A program made the position numbers and the translations under genes. Shown here piece by piece: positions 1-9,753 of a stretch of 27,927 nucleotides of DNA. Origin of the DNA: Rhizophagus sp. LPA8_4_AMF. Lineage: Eukaryota > Glomeromycota > Glomeromycetes > Glomerales > Glomeraceae. The notes beneath the pieces were generated by a model that was given only the letters and a program-made list of their open reading frames with translations, was not told the origin of the DNA and did not search any database. Each line of letters begins with the position of its first letter. The stretch's first letter is position 1. The stretch is from positions 1 to 27,927 of the forward strand of contig JADRCO010000702.1 in assembly GCA_021464525.1 (NCBI GenBank), read 5' to 3'.

Positions 1-54
1 GGTGGTGGAATTTTTGTTTTTGGAGGAGGTGGTGGAATTTTTGTTTTTGGAGGA
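1..54. repeat. 27-bp tandem repeat, two identical copies
   Basis: Positions 1-27 and 28-54 are identical. On the minus strand they encode a nine-residue Pro-rich unit (PPPKTKIPP phase) in the linker of the secreted protein, so the repeat can grow or shrink without changing frame. Confidence 0.9.
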
Positions 55-314
55 GTAGGTGGAGGAGTTTTTGTAGGAGGTAAAATTATAGTCTCTATAG
101 AAGTTGCTGTACATTTAATAGGACCTGTTATTTTTCCACAATTTATACTGCATTCATTAAGTATTTTTCCACATTGACCGCCATTGAAAGAGCAAGAACA
201 AAACCTGTTAATACAGTCATTACAAGAACCCTGTTGTCTCGTTGGTGATATTGTAAATAATATCAGTATTATGAATATGAGTACGTGTTTATGCTTAAAT
301 CCAAAATAAGCCAT
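1..314 (-). CDS. Secreted cysteine-rich, proline-rich protein, 3' part outside window
   Basis: The minus-strand frame opens with ATG at 314 and runs off the left edge after 104 codons. Residues 1-26 form a signal peptide (MAYFGFKHK start, then a hydrophobic stretch ending TISPT), close to the start of the proteins at 3393 and 10868. An eight-cysteine module follows with spacing C-x2-C-x4-C-x-C-x6-C-x6-C-x3-C-x8-C, and it keeps the family word ECSINC. Compared with its relatives the CC pair is split and the last spacing is altered. The rest is a Pro/Lys/Thr linker built on a PPPKTKI unit. TATA-like TTTAAATA at 375-382 lies 60 nt upstream. Function is unknown; a secreted effector or wall protein is an inference. 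Whether a tail exon follows cannot be seen. Confidence 0.75.
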   Translation of the reverse strand, partial: MAYFGFKHKHVLIFIILILFTISPTRQQGSCNDCINRFCSCSFNGGQCGKILNECSINCGKITGPIKCTATSIETIILPPTKTPPPTPPKTKIPPPPPKTKIPP

Positions 315-374
315 ATTGTATAATTTTTTAAGTTTTTTAAACTTGAGATTCATTATTGATTCGTTTTTGACTTG

Positions 375-382
375 TTTAAATA
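375..382 (-). promoter_or_regulatory. TATA-like box of the left-edge secreted gene
   Basis: TATTTAAA on the minus strand lies 60 nt before the ATG at 314. It is followed by a leader that aligns with those of the genes at 3393 and 10868: AAGTC-AAAAC, then CTCAAGTTT, then AAACTTAAAA, ending AATATG. Confidence 0.55.
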
Positions 383-620
383 CATTTTAAAAGTGATACA
401 GATCTTAAATTGCGCATATATGTGATGGCAGTTAATCACAAAGCAATAATATCCTAAAAAAAAAAAAAAAAAATTACCACACTAAAAAGTTTCATTAGAA
501 TATAAATAAATAATGGTGAAATTTATTTAAAATCTTTTAAATATAATATTAGAAACTTTAATGTAAATCATCCAAAAAAAAAAGAATGTTTATTCATTGA
601 ATATCTAATCGAGGTACATT

Positions 621-950
621 CAAAGGGAAATTTTTATAAATCAACGATCATATTTGGTATTGTGAATCTGCCGGTGATTCAGCCTTAATACGATTTTTGG
701 ATTTTCTACGTAGATCGCCGTTAAATGAAGTTCTGCTTTTGTAGAGAGATAATCGATTTTTTTTTTCAGTTCCCTCCTTTTTTTTTTATTTCTCATCTAG
801 GTTAAATTGAATTCAATATGATCTATCCAAAATAAGTTAATCAACATTTAGATAGAAGTTTTCTTCTTTCTTTTTTGTCGCAAACATTTGAACGATTAAA
901 TAGATGTTCCGATTTGAGAAATTTGGCATTATATTCTTTCTTTGGAGTTG
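621..950 (-). repeat. Upstream conserved segment, copy 1
   Basis: The segment begins CAAAGGGAAATTTTTATAAA, followed by ATCAACGATCATATTTGGTA at 644-663. It continues with blocks shared with 1911-2230: AAATGAAGT, GATAATCGAT, TTTTTTTCAGTTCCC, TTTTTTTATTTCTCAT and CGATTAAATAGA. Its first block lies about 330 nt before the ATG at 314. Shorter matches occur at similar distances upstream of the other family genes. Confidence 0.65.
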
Positions 951-1309
951 ATTATTATAATCTCTTTTACAAATTCTAAAATTGCCATCCAGTCAACATC
1001 AGATGCTGGAAATACAATAATATTACAAATATGATAACTATGACAATTACTGTATACTAACATATTATGAAGAAATCAGGAAATTCTTTTTATTAAAAAG
1101 AAATTCAAAATTATAAACTTGCTAGTAAGGTAATAAATATCTCTTTTTTTTAGGAAAATATTTTAAGAACGACTAATTTTTATAATTTATACTTAAATTA
1201 TTTAGTATAAAATTTTTAGGATTATGACAGATTATTAAACATTAAAATAAGCTAAATAAAGTAGGCTTCTAAAAAGTCTAAACGCGTTAAAATATTATAT
1301 GAATATATG

Positions 1310-1329
1310 AACCGGTTAATTAACCGGTT
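1310..1329. repeat. Perfect 20-bp palindrome
   Basis: AACCGGTTAATTAACCGGTT is its own reverse complement over the full 20 bp. It could be a dimeric protein binding site or a transposon relic; no adjacent gene explains it. Confidence 0.8.
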
Positions 1330-1910
1330 ATTGTCAGGCTAAATGCTCCGATTAATTGATTTTTAACCGTTAAAGATTTTTTTGTCCGGTTCCAACAATT
1401 TAATTGACAAAAATCGCAATTTTATCTTCACTTGTAAATTCTAAATGTAATGAAGTACGAAATAAATTTTTTCTTGTTCTACGTATACTATATATACAGC
1501 TGTAACCAGAATTATATATTTATTTAAAGAAGTGAGCGGGACAGACTTGTTCCGTTTTAGAGAACTTTCTCGCTCATTTGCGGAACTTCCTCGTTCCTAT
1601 TTGGTGATGGTTGAGGTACGCTTTTTTTGGTGTCGGTGGCGGTGGTAAATTTGAATTTAACACAAAGTTGCGATAAGATATACTGCATATCAGATATGTG
1701 TATTATTTATCGTTATACAAATGTTGTGTTAATAAATACTAATAGCTTAAAAAGAATTCATTTATTTTAATGATTACATTAAATTTCACACTAAATAAGC
1801 TCCATAAACAGATGGTGAAATGTAATTTTAAAATATGAAGTAAACAACGTAAGAAGCAGAAGCAGAAGGTACGTTGCTACGTTCATCGTTAAAGGTGTAT
1901 CGTAAATCAA

Positions 1911-2230
1911 CGATCATTTTTGGTACAACGAAATCTGTGGTTTTTGAGTTTACTACATACATAGATCACAGTAAATGAAGTCCTAATTTGTCAAAAAAGA
2001 TAATCGATCATGGCTTTTTTTCAGTTCCCACATTTATAAATAAATTAAAATATTTTTACAATACTTATTTCCTTTTTTTATTTCTCATTTGAGATAAATT
2101 GGATAAATTAAATATTCAGATATAAGGTTTCTGTGTCCATATAATCTTACATTCTGTTCTGGGACCTCAACTGCTACAATCATGTGATCGATTAAATAGA
2201 ATAAATGGACGACCCGATATGAGAAATTCA
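1911..2230 (-). repeat. Upstream conserved segment, copy 2 (orphan)
   Basis: The segment starts ATCAACGATCATTTTTGGTA and carries the same ordered blocks as copy 1: AAATGAAGT, GATAATCGAT, TTTTTTTCAGTTCCC, TTTTTTTATTTCTCAT, CGATTAAATAGA, then CCGATATGAGAAATT. No intact family gene lies within 400 nt on the side where the start would be expected, so it looks like the promoter of a lost member. Confidence 0.6.
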
Positions 2231-3065
2231 AATAACTCGCCAAAAGAAAATGATTAATGCATGAAAAGGTGTAATTTTATATTTGGTGTAGGTGAATAAT
2301 TATGATTCTTGGAAGATGATGTAGGTAATAATTAATAAATATTCATGTAATTTTTTTAGCAAAATCATCTTAAATCACTCACGAGTCTGTATTAATAGCA
2401 ATAAAATTATTCCACGCAGAAATTGTTTAACGTTAATTTTCATGCATGGTATTATTTATTATTTATTATATTAAATAATTCTACTAAGTGAGCGTTCCCG
2501 TCCTTGTTGAAGATCATTAAAAAAATTTTCACCCACTTTGTCGTAACGAAGATTGCGGTTAAAACATCAGATTAACGTAATATAACGGTGATATGAGAAA
2601 TAGTTGATGATAAAAAGATTGTAATAAGAGGGGACAGTAAAAGATTTTAAATATCTTATGGTGTGAAATGAAGGTATAAAAATTAATAAATTTGATACTT
2701 GTATTTGTAATTTTTAAAAATTATATATGGACCTTGTAATAATTTATGTGATTTTATGAGAATATTGAATTAATAATTGGAAAATTGAAGTTATTGTTGA
2801 GGAAAAATATGAATACGAAAGTATAAAAAAGAAATAATGGATGGACTTATCCAGATATATGGACGGACTGCCAGTGATGAGTTCAGACTATCGCATTCAT
2901 AAATTTACGTTTATTAACTATTGATCAGCAAATATTCATGTTGATTAAATATTATAAAGGACCGTCCTTACTCACTTTATAAACTGGTTTATAGGTGACA
3001 CACACCATACACAGTTTTATTTTATCCCACACTAAAATTGCATTAGATATTTGATTATCTAGGTT

Positions 3066-3088
3066 GTTGATTTATGAAATTTCCTTTG
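3066..3088 (+). promoter_or_regulatory. Shared upstream element of the gene at 3393
   Basis: GTTGATTTATGAAATTTCC followed by TTTG is the reverse complement, with few mismatches, of the start of the conserved segment at 621-645. It lies about 320 nt before the ATG, against about 330 nt for the left-edge gene. Confidence 0.5.
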
Positions 3089-3327
3089 TTGATTCTTGTG
3101 CATAATGACAATAAAGCACTCTACCTCCCATTTTCGTTGTGTATGAGAACTTTCCAAAATTCAAAAAACTAGTGAAAAATTTGCTTAAATGAATGATTTT
3201 TTTTAAATTGTTTTGCAATTAGCAGTTATTATTTAAATAACATTTAAGCAAGTAGAATTGTTTACTATAATTATAAATAACATAATTATATATATGTGAA
3301 AGAGAAATTAAAGTAATTTCATGAATG

Positions 3328-3337
3328 TATATAAATA
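3328..3337 (+). promoter_or_regulatory. TATA box of the gene at 3393
   Basis: TATATAAATA lies 55 nt before the ATG. The same ten bases occur on the minus strand at 10929-10938, before the gene starting at 10868. The leaders of both genes also match around TTTCGAAAAA and TTTAATATG. Confidence 0.65.
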
Positions 3338-3392
3338 GTCAAAACAAATTAATAACAAATCTCAAGTTTCGAAAAACTTAAAATTGTTTAAT

Positions 3393-4001
3393 ATGATTTA
3401 TCTTGGATTTAAATGTAGAAATTTATTGATATTTATAATGCTGATATTAATTACAATATCATCAACATATTGTACTCTTCAAGAGAGACAAAAAAGTCCA
3501 GAACCTGTAATAGACCCAGGACCTTCAGCGCCACCACCACCACCTGGTCCTTGTAAAGACTGTACTGATAAATGTTGCGCGGATGTTGGAATTTGCATAA
3601 ATGGGTCAAATCCTAATCTGTGTCAAGATGGACTTAAACAATGTAATATTGATTGCAATATGAATGGTTGCAAAAATATGACCTATCATTTTGATTGCGG
3701 TGATCCAGGACCTTCAGCACCACCACCACCACCTGGTCCTTGTAAAGATTGTATTGACAAATGTTGTGTAGCCTATAATGCTTGCAAAAACGGCACAAAT
3801 GCTACTTTATGTGAAAATGAATTAAAACAATGCAATATTAATTGCAACATGGGAAGTTGCTTAGATTTAATCTTTCATTTTAATTGTAATACAGAAATAT
3901 CAGGTCCACAAAAAGGTCCAAGTCCGCAAGATCCAGGCCCAAAAGAAGACCCAGGTTCACAACAAGACTCGGATTCAGAACAAGGTTTAGGTCCACCATG
4001 A
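3393..4001 (+). CDS. Secreted protein with two 10-cysteine modules and Pro-rich linkers
   Basis: This is a single-exon protein of 202 residues. The ATG at 3393 is chosen over an upstream in-frame TTG because it matches the AATATG start context of its relatives. Residues 1-27 are a signal peptide. Two modules at 54-102 and 117-165 share the spacing C-x2-C-x3-CC-x5-C-x8-C-x6-C-x3-C-x4-C-x8-C, each preceded by the linker DPGPSAPPPPPGP. N-glycosylation sequons (NGS, NMT, NGT, NAT) lie inside the modules. The C-terminus (166-202) is hydrophilic, rich in Gly, Pro, Gln and Asp, and ends GLGPP. The CFPPG motif and the hydrophobic tail exon of the genes at 10868 and 20918 are missing, and no good donor site is seen, so the product is probably freely secreted. 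Ten cysteines per module suggest disulphide pairing. The role is unknown. Confidence 0.85.
   Translation: MIYLGFKCRNLLIFIMLILITISSTYCTLQERQKSPEPVIDPGPSAPPPPPGPCKDCTDKCCADVGICINGSNPNLCQDGLKQCNIDCNMNGCKNMTYHFDCGDPGPSAPPPPPGPCKDCIDKCCVAYNACKNGTNATLCENELKQCNINCNMGSCLDLIFHFNCNTEISGPQKGPSPQDPGPKEDPGSQQDSDSEQGLGPP
3513..3890 (+). repeat. Internal 189-bp duplication encoding linker plus cysteine module
   Basis: The segment starting at 3513 recurs at 3702, an offset of 189 bp or 63 codons. The linker part is nearly identical at DNA level while the cysteine modules have diverged. This indicates an in-frame duplication of one linker-module unit, with the linker kept alike by conversion or constraint. 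Confidence 0.8.
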
Positions 4002-5142
4002 GGAAACAATGTAATGTAGAAAATTCAAGAGATAACAATGACATCAATATCAATAACCTAATAGAGGGTATTGTTCTAAATCTATTTAAATAAATTCTTT
4101 AGGTAAATCTACAAATTTTTTATAAAGGCTCGCAAAAAGGAAATGGACGAAAAATAATCAAAAAAAAGAGTTTAGTAAAAGTTTTCCATGTATCCATATG
4201 AATATCATTAGGTTATTATGTTACTTATTATTTTTCATTAATAACAATCAATTTTTAGTTAGAACCTCTATATCATAGTAAAAAAAATTTTTTGTATATT
4301 CAAGATTTTATAAAATACTCTGTTCAAAACATGAAATAAAAATACTGAACAAATTGTCTAACTCTTGTAATTTCTGTAATTTGTGTAATTTCTTTTTTAT
4401 TAGTTTAATATAGATTAATATAGATATTAAGCTGAACTGGTTTTGTGTTTTCTATTAATTTTTATTTAAATTTATCTAAAAAAAAAAAAAATCCTATATA
4501 TTATTAATTTTTTTTCAAGAAATTCTACCAGTCTTGAATGGCATCAAAACTATTTAAACGATGTCAGAATCATGACAAGTCATTTTATATTTTGTGACTC
4601 CTAATACATAATTTGCATGTATTGACAAATCACCTTCATAATTACACGCGCAGCTCCCTTAAATTGTTCAATATGTGAGTGGAATATATTACAAAAATTT
4701 ATGATTAAAAAAGAAAAAATAAAGAAACTTTTATCACTTTAAATGTAAATAAATTAAAAAAGTATGGTGGAAATAGAATAGCCCAAGGATTTACAATTGC
4801 AATTACAAATTCAAACTTTTACGAATTGCAATCAGAAATAATTGAATGGTGTAAAATTATAGAATAGCATTATTGCAATAATTGAATTTCATTCATCAAT
4901 TAGTTATGCTAAAAAAAGCACAAATTTTATTTAATCAATTAATTTTAAAAAATTTACATTTTATTTATTTTTTAGAATTATTATTGAAATTAAGTTAGAA
5001 AAAACATCAACATCCAGTTCTTTATTCAGCTGTGATATTTACCTATTATGAGAAAGAAGAAATTGTTAATAATGTGCTAAATTTTTATTTAATGGTAAAG
5101 AAGGCATGGCCAGTTCCTTCTCTGACTTTACCAATAACAAAG

Positions 5143-5308
5143 TTAGGATGTTTGCTTGAGTTGGTTATTAAGTGAATAAATTCAGTAATCACCCTTCACC
5201 AACCCAAGCAAACAAATCCAAGTAATCTCCTAAGTAAACTAGGAACTCCCCGACTCAGTTGAGTAATCCCGTTCTTGACTTTGCTTAGGAGTTACCTACT
5301 TTGCAAAA
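5143..5308. mobile_element. Foldback (MITE-like) element, two nested hairpins
   Basis: GTTTGCTTGAGTTGGT near 5150 pairs with ACCAACCCAAGCAAAC near 5200. A second pair joins AGTAATCTCCTAAGTAAA near 5220 with TTTGCTTAGGAGTTACCT near 5280. Both arms share a TTTGCTTRGR word. I could not find clear terminal repeats or a target duplication, so transposon origin is an inference. Confidence 0.5.
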
Positions 5309-5948
5309 TAAAAGAAAATCACACCTCTTTTAAAGTCGCGGTTCTGCCCTAATCAAATAAACCGTGTGGAGCTGCGGATCATATGATTTTCGCGTAGAGC
5401 TGGATTGAAATAATATTGAATAATCACAATTTATCACATGATTAGCGCGTAAACAACTTGAATTTTTTTTAGAGAAAGCAGTGTATTTTTAAGAAAGAAG
5501 TGTATTTTAAGAGGAAGTGATTTTCAAGAAAGTTTGAGATATGAAGGAAATTATATATCGAATATATTTTTCCTGTAGTAATAAATTATATTTTCAGAAA
5601 GTGTATTTTTTTTAAAAAAGGAATTTTATTTTACGAAAAAAATATTTTTTCGTAAGTGTATTTTTTAAAAAAGGAATGTATTTTACGAAATTATCTTAAT
5701 TAGTAATCTAGGGTTATTAATAGTTAAATATTTTTGTATAACTGAAAAATATAAAGAAAGGCCTTTATTTTATTATTTCTACATAAATTTTTTTTTCTAT
5801 CATACTTATTTTTTCTCTTTTCTAAATATAAACCTCGTTTAACAATAATTCATATATTAGATTAAACTAACTGGTGTAGTGGCGCAGTGTCACGTAATGT
5901 TTTACTGCCATTTGGTTATCTTGTAACTTGTTTCTTAAATAAAAAAGG

Positions 5949-6383
5949 AACCTTTCAAAATATGATGGAAATATTCATCCAGATGAATGGATAATACAAA
6001 TTCAATTCTTAAAAGAAAATGATATTCTTAAAATTGCAAAAATGATTGTTCTCACTATAAATGTTACTTTCATTAGACGAACTTAATAATTTATTGAATT
6101 TAGAAAAAGAATATTACGATTATTAAATATCAAATTGAAAAAAAGGTGATATATCAAAATTTTATTATAGAATTTCGTTCACTTTGTCATAATTAATGAT
6201 TTTAAAGAGCAAAATAAAAAAAAAAAGAATTTTATTCAACCAATATTAACTATTAATTCAATAATTCATTTTTTAAAAGAATATAATTCTATGAATGAAA
6301 TAATTAGAAATTTCGATGATTTTTTATTGGATTATTCAAGAATGATTAAAAATAATTCATGTATAGATTTAAACTACATCTAA
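5949..6383 (+). pseudogene. Decayed relic of a Glomeromycotina repeat-gene family
   Basis: Pieces in several frames read like one protein: NLSKYDGNIHPDEW at 5949 on, running to KENDILKIAKMI; then SLDELNNLLNLEKEYYDY about 6070-6125 in another frame; then KYQIEKKGDISKFYYRIS about 6127-6180; then LKEYNSMNEIIRNFDDFLLD with SRMIKNN up to a stop at 6381. The order and wording match, from memory, a large Rhizophagus family whose members begin with a DGNIHPDEW block and often continue into a MIR-like region. Several frame changes and stops show that it is dead. The match was not checked by search. Confidence 0.5.
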
Positions 6384-6452
6384 TCCCCAATTCCTCATTC
6401 GTATTCAGTATAGAAAACTACCTTTCAGTTGTAATGATTTCCAAACCGTATA

Positions 6453-6614
6453 CTACGATGAAAATAAAACGCTTAATCTTTTCATCTTTGTGCCAAGCTC
6501 AATATGTCCTGGTGTTCCAAACACTTCAACAGAACCATCAGAAAAGTAGAACGCGAGAGCGTTAATAAAGTTATCAACATAAACATTATCAGATTTGTTG
6601 AATTTGATTTGAAT
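6453..6614 (-). pseudogene. Short relic, possibly of a jacalin-like lectin domain
   Basis: The minus strand is open for 53 codons. It contains SDNVYVDNFINALAFYF followed by SDGSVEVFGTPGHIELGT, and then ends at TAG. The pattern of hydrophobic strand, FYFSDGS and VFG resembles a beta-prism strand pair as in jacalin-like lectins. Upstream, near 6620-6710, another frame reads RIYHQQLLSRLKHSK. There is no start codon or full domain, so it is at most a fragment. The lectin assignment is tentative. Confidence 0.3.
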
Positions 6615-7376
6615 TCAGCTACATCGCGTTCATCACATCTTCGAGGAATGCCAAATCATCTATCTTACTATGTTTTAATCGTGATAATAATTGTTGATGA
6701 TAAATTCTGAATACGACATAAGGAAAATTTAAAATCTACGGTGTTTAGTACATTTAGAAACTTAATTTTTAAGCATAATAAAGTATATCGATATTTGGTA
6801 TTCAATTATCGATATAATATTACTAAAATTTGCAAATCGTAAGATTTACACGCGGTATCGCTCTCTCATCATCCATTTCGTCCCTTTTACGTTTTTCATC
6901 ATCATTTTCGCACCCTTTCCAAGTGATCCAGTCACATCTCTACGGATGATTACACGCATTATCAATGGTTTTGATGATCGTTAATTGTAACTTTGCTTCA
7001 TTAGTAAATCAGTAAAGATTATATTATTAGAACAAGGGAAATGGTATGGGATTAGAATCTTCACAAGTTGGAAATTTTATAATTTCATCACCCTGAAAAT
7101 TGCCGTATGATTTACAACCTTTACTTTGTTTTATATATTAAATAAATTAACCATAAATCAGGCAATAACACTAAAAGGCTCATCATTGATCACTTTTATT
7201 AAAACACATTTCAAATAATAATAATTTTTTTTTTTTAAGAAATTTGATAAAACTTTATTATATAATAAAAAAATTCCCATAAGCCATAGCCATTAATATA
7301 ATATAAAAAATTATCGTATAATATGACCAATAGATTCAGTCAAGTAGATAGAGTTGTCATGTAAGGGAATCAACGT

Positions 7377-7680
7377 TTAAGGAGTAGGAGGAGTAGGAGG
7401 AACATCAGAACTAGTAGTATTTACAGGAGGTGATGGAATAGGTTCTAATATTTTTAATTAAAAGAGTTACTCGTTAGTCTAAATGTTCTACTTTATCTTC
7501 ATTATTTCCCATATTCAATCAAATATGATTTTTTTTTTTCAGGAAATGGGATTAAACAAGCGATAAATTTGTCAATACAATACCTTCTCCTTGCGGATTG
7601 CAATAAGTTGGTGGAGTTATAATCAATACCATCATTAAAAATACGAGCACAAAATTATATTTAGATCCAAGAAAAATCAT
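7377..7680 (-). CDS. Reduced secreted family member lacking the cysteine module
   Basis: Two exons are predicted: 7680-7584 and 7444-7377. The intron of 139 nt (7583-7445) has donor GGTATTG, branch-site-like ACTAACG about 28 nt before the end, and acceptor ATTAG. Joined in frame they give 54 residues. A signal peptide starts MIFLGSKYNF and ends PPTYC, closely like the gene at 3393 (MIYLGFK to SSTYC). A short tail PQGEEPIPSPPVNTTSS then ends VPPTPPTP and a stop. The EPIPSPP part sits where relatives have EPVIDP. The cysteine modules are absent, so this is either a secreted Pro-rich peptide or a decayed gene. Without splicing, the first exon ends after 42 residues. Confidence 0.55.
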
Positions 7681-9753
7681 ATTGAATAATTTTTTTTAAA
7701 ACTGAATAATTTTTTTGCTTTTAAATTTTTTTTTGTTTTAAAACAAATAATTTTATGTTTTTAAAACTTTGGATCGGTTGTTCGGGTTTGTCTTGTTTAT
7801 ATATAATTTTTTTTAAAAAAAAGGGTTACAATCTTGCATATACTAGTATGTTATTTATTCAGCTTATTGTGATATTATATCTACTGCCAAGGCTTAGATA
7901 AAAGAATTCATTCATTTAAGAATTAAAATTCTAATTTTGGATTAAAAAAAGCTCACTAAAAACGAAGATTTCATTAAAAAAACAAATAAATGATAAACAG
8001 ATGATGTATTTACAAAGTAAACTACATCAAAAACAGGAGGCACAATCACCATCATCGCAAAAAATCAACAAAATCAACAATAGAAAATTAACGGATACTA
8101 TATTTGGTATTTGGAATAGTAAGTCTGCAAAGTGCCAAGTAATAAACTAATAATAATACGATTTTGGTTAGTCAAGTGGCTGATAAAATCAAATTGCTCT
8201 ATATATTTAATTACTATACTATAAATGGAAAGAAATTGCTCATATATTTAGTTACTATGTTATAAATGGAAAGAAATCAAAAGTCATTCAAGTAAATTCG
8301 AAGATAATGAGACAGAATTTTAAAAAGATTTCAAAAAAGAGATTATCGTGAATAATCTCATGAAAATTAGTACTAATATAAATAAGAACATATGTATACT
8401 ATATTTCACTTATATTTTTAAAGCTAATTCGATGATTTTTGTCAGTCGAATTATTTTCATAGAAAAAAAATTGATTCCTAAAAAGGTGTATACCATAATG
8501 AGTTAATAAACATTATTAGACGAAATCATAATTCAGTATTACGCATATTGTTATCATCTTGCTTTTTTTTATTATCTCGACCATTTTGGTATAATAATGA
8601 TCTCCGATTTTGCGCCTCGTGATAGGTATAGTAAATAATCCTAAAAATAATCTCGTTTTGACCTTTATATCTTTCTTTCATTGGTTTTTCATAAACGCTT
8701 AAAAATTATTTATTAGATCGTAAAATCTTAGCCAATCCGCAATCGATCTGCTTATTTATTTGTTAAAAATAAATTAATTCTGCCTTTTTCGGATCATTGG
8801 GATTAATGTAATTAGATCAAGTAAATAAACAAAAGTAAGAATTTGGTTTTATTAAGGTCCTATTTCGTTATGGTTAGCGTTAGTATATTACGCAGATATT
8901 TTATTTATTATTAAATTACTGAATAAGGCGAACTGGCAAATGTAAATGCATTAAAGAAATATAAATTTAAATATTAATTACGTATAATTTATCCATGAAA
9001 TCTAAAAATTGTCATGAATCGAAAGATACTCTTTTAAACGTTGATAATTAGCTGTAATAGGAAAACAAAATAATTTTCCAAATGACCGTCCTCGTCCAAG
9101 TCACTTCAAATCGTTTACGTGTTAAATGTTAAATTTGTTACAATAGAGAAACAGTCTCACTATACCATAACGAGTTCACAAATAAAGACTTTTACTAATA
9201 ATTATACAATCGTCAATCGGAGGTAGAATTCAATATGGCTTTAATTAGTAACGTAATTGCGTCGTTAAAAAGTTTTGGGCATGAAAATGTTATTTAAAGA
9301 AAAAAGAATTAGTGCAATTTAAGAAAGAAATGTATTAATTACAACGTAAGATAGGGACCGTCTTTATTGTGTTAGTAGAGAGCATTGATTCTTACTATAA
9401 TTTTGTGCTTTACGACCTCTATGTAAAAGTATCTCCCTAACGAACATTTTATTAAAACAGTAGGTATTAAGTATGTTTCTATAAATTCAATAAATAACAA
9501 GTTTTACTTTTTTTATCTAGATTGGATAAAAGTGAAAATTATTTTTCATAATTTATGATTAGAATCTACCTTCATTTTAAAATAATAATCTATTAATAAT
9601 AATAACAAGTAGTTTGATAAACTGAAAGTATTTTCTGCTAAATAGCCGTGGGAATTTAAAAAAATTTTTTTAAAGAAATTTCACAACTTTTTTTTTAATA
9701 TTACATTATACAAAAAAATTTCTAATAAATTTAAATTTACAAATAAACCACTT
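7681..9753. other. Intergenic spacer without recognised genes
   Basis: AT-rich sequence. Near 8086 ATTAACGGATACTATATTTGG and the following bases resemble the shared upstream element, about 405 nt before the ATG at 7680. Two near-identical stretches around 8190-8280 contain the words GCTCATATATTTA or GCTCTATATATTTA, then TTACTAT and AATGGAAAGAAAT. I see no other gene or RNA. Confidence 0.5.
7797..7806 (-). promoter_or_regulatory. TATA-like box of the reduced member
   Basis: TATATATAAAC on the minus strand is followed by AAGACAAACC and AAAGTTTTAAAAAC, matching the leaders of its relatives. It lies about 115 nt before the ATG instead of about 60, because A/T-rich sequence has been added within the leader. 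Confidence 0.45.

Larger units (their letters stand above)
315..3392. other. Intergenic spacer with duplicated upstream segments
   Basis: No intact gene is visible. The spacer holds the leader and upstream element of the left-edge gene, a second diverged copy of that upstream segment (about 1911-2230), a perfect 20-bp palindrome at 1310-1329, and the promoter of the gene at 3393. The remainder is AT-rich with many A/T runs. Confidence 0.6.
4002..7376. other. Intergenic spacer with foldback element and protein relics
   Basis: No intact gene is seen. It contains a foldback structure at 5143-5308, a decayed plus-strand protein relic at 5949-6383 and a minus-strand relic at 6453-6614. TGGCGCAGTG near 5880 resembles a Pol III A box, but I see no B box after it. 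The rest is AT-rich with homopolymer runs. Confidence 0.55.

Noticed and set aside
5876-5895. Possible tRNA or SINE start (GTAGTGGCGCAGTG)
   Set aside because: A-box-like word only; no B box, cloverleaf or repeat partner found downstream.
6359-6710. Two overlapping plus-strand frames of about 68 codons
   Set aside because: They lie over decayed relics; the minus strand shows the more protein-like reading in the same place.
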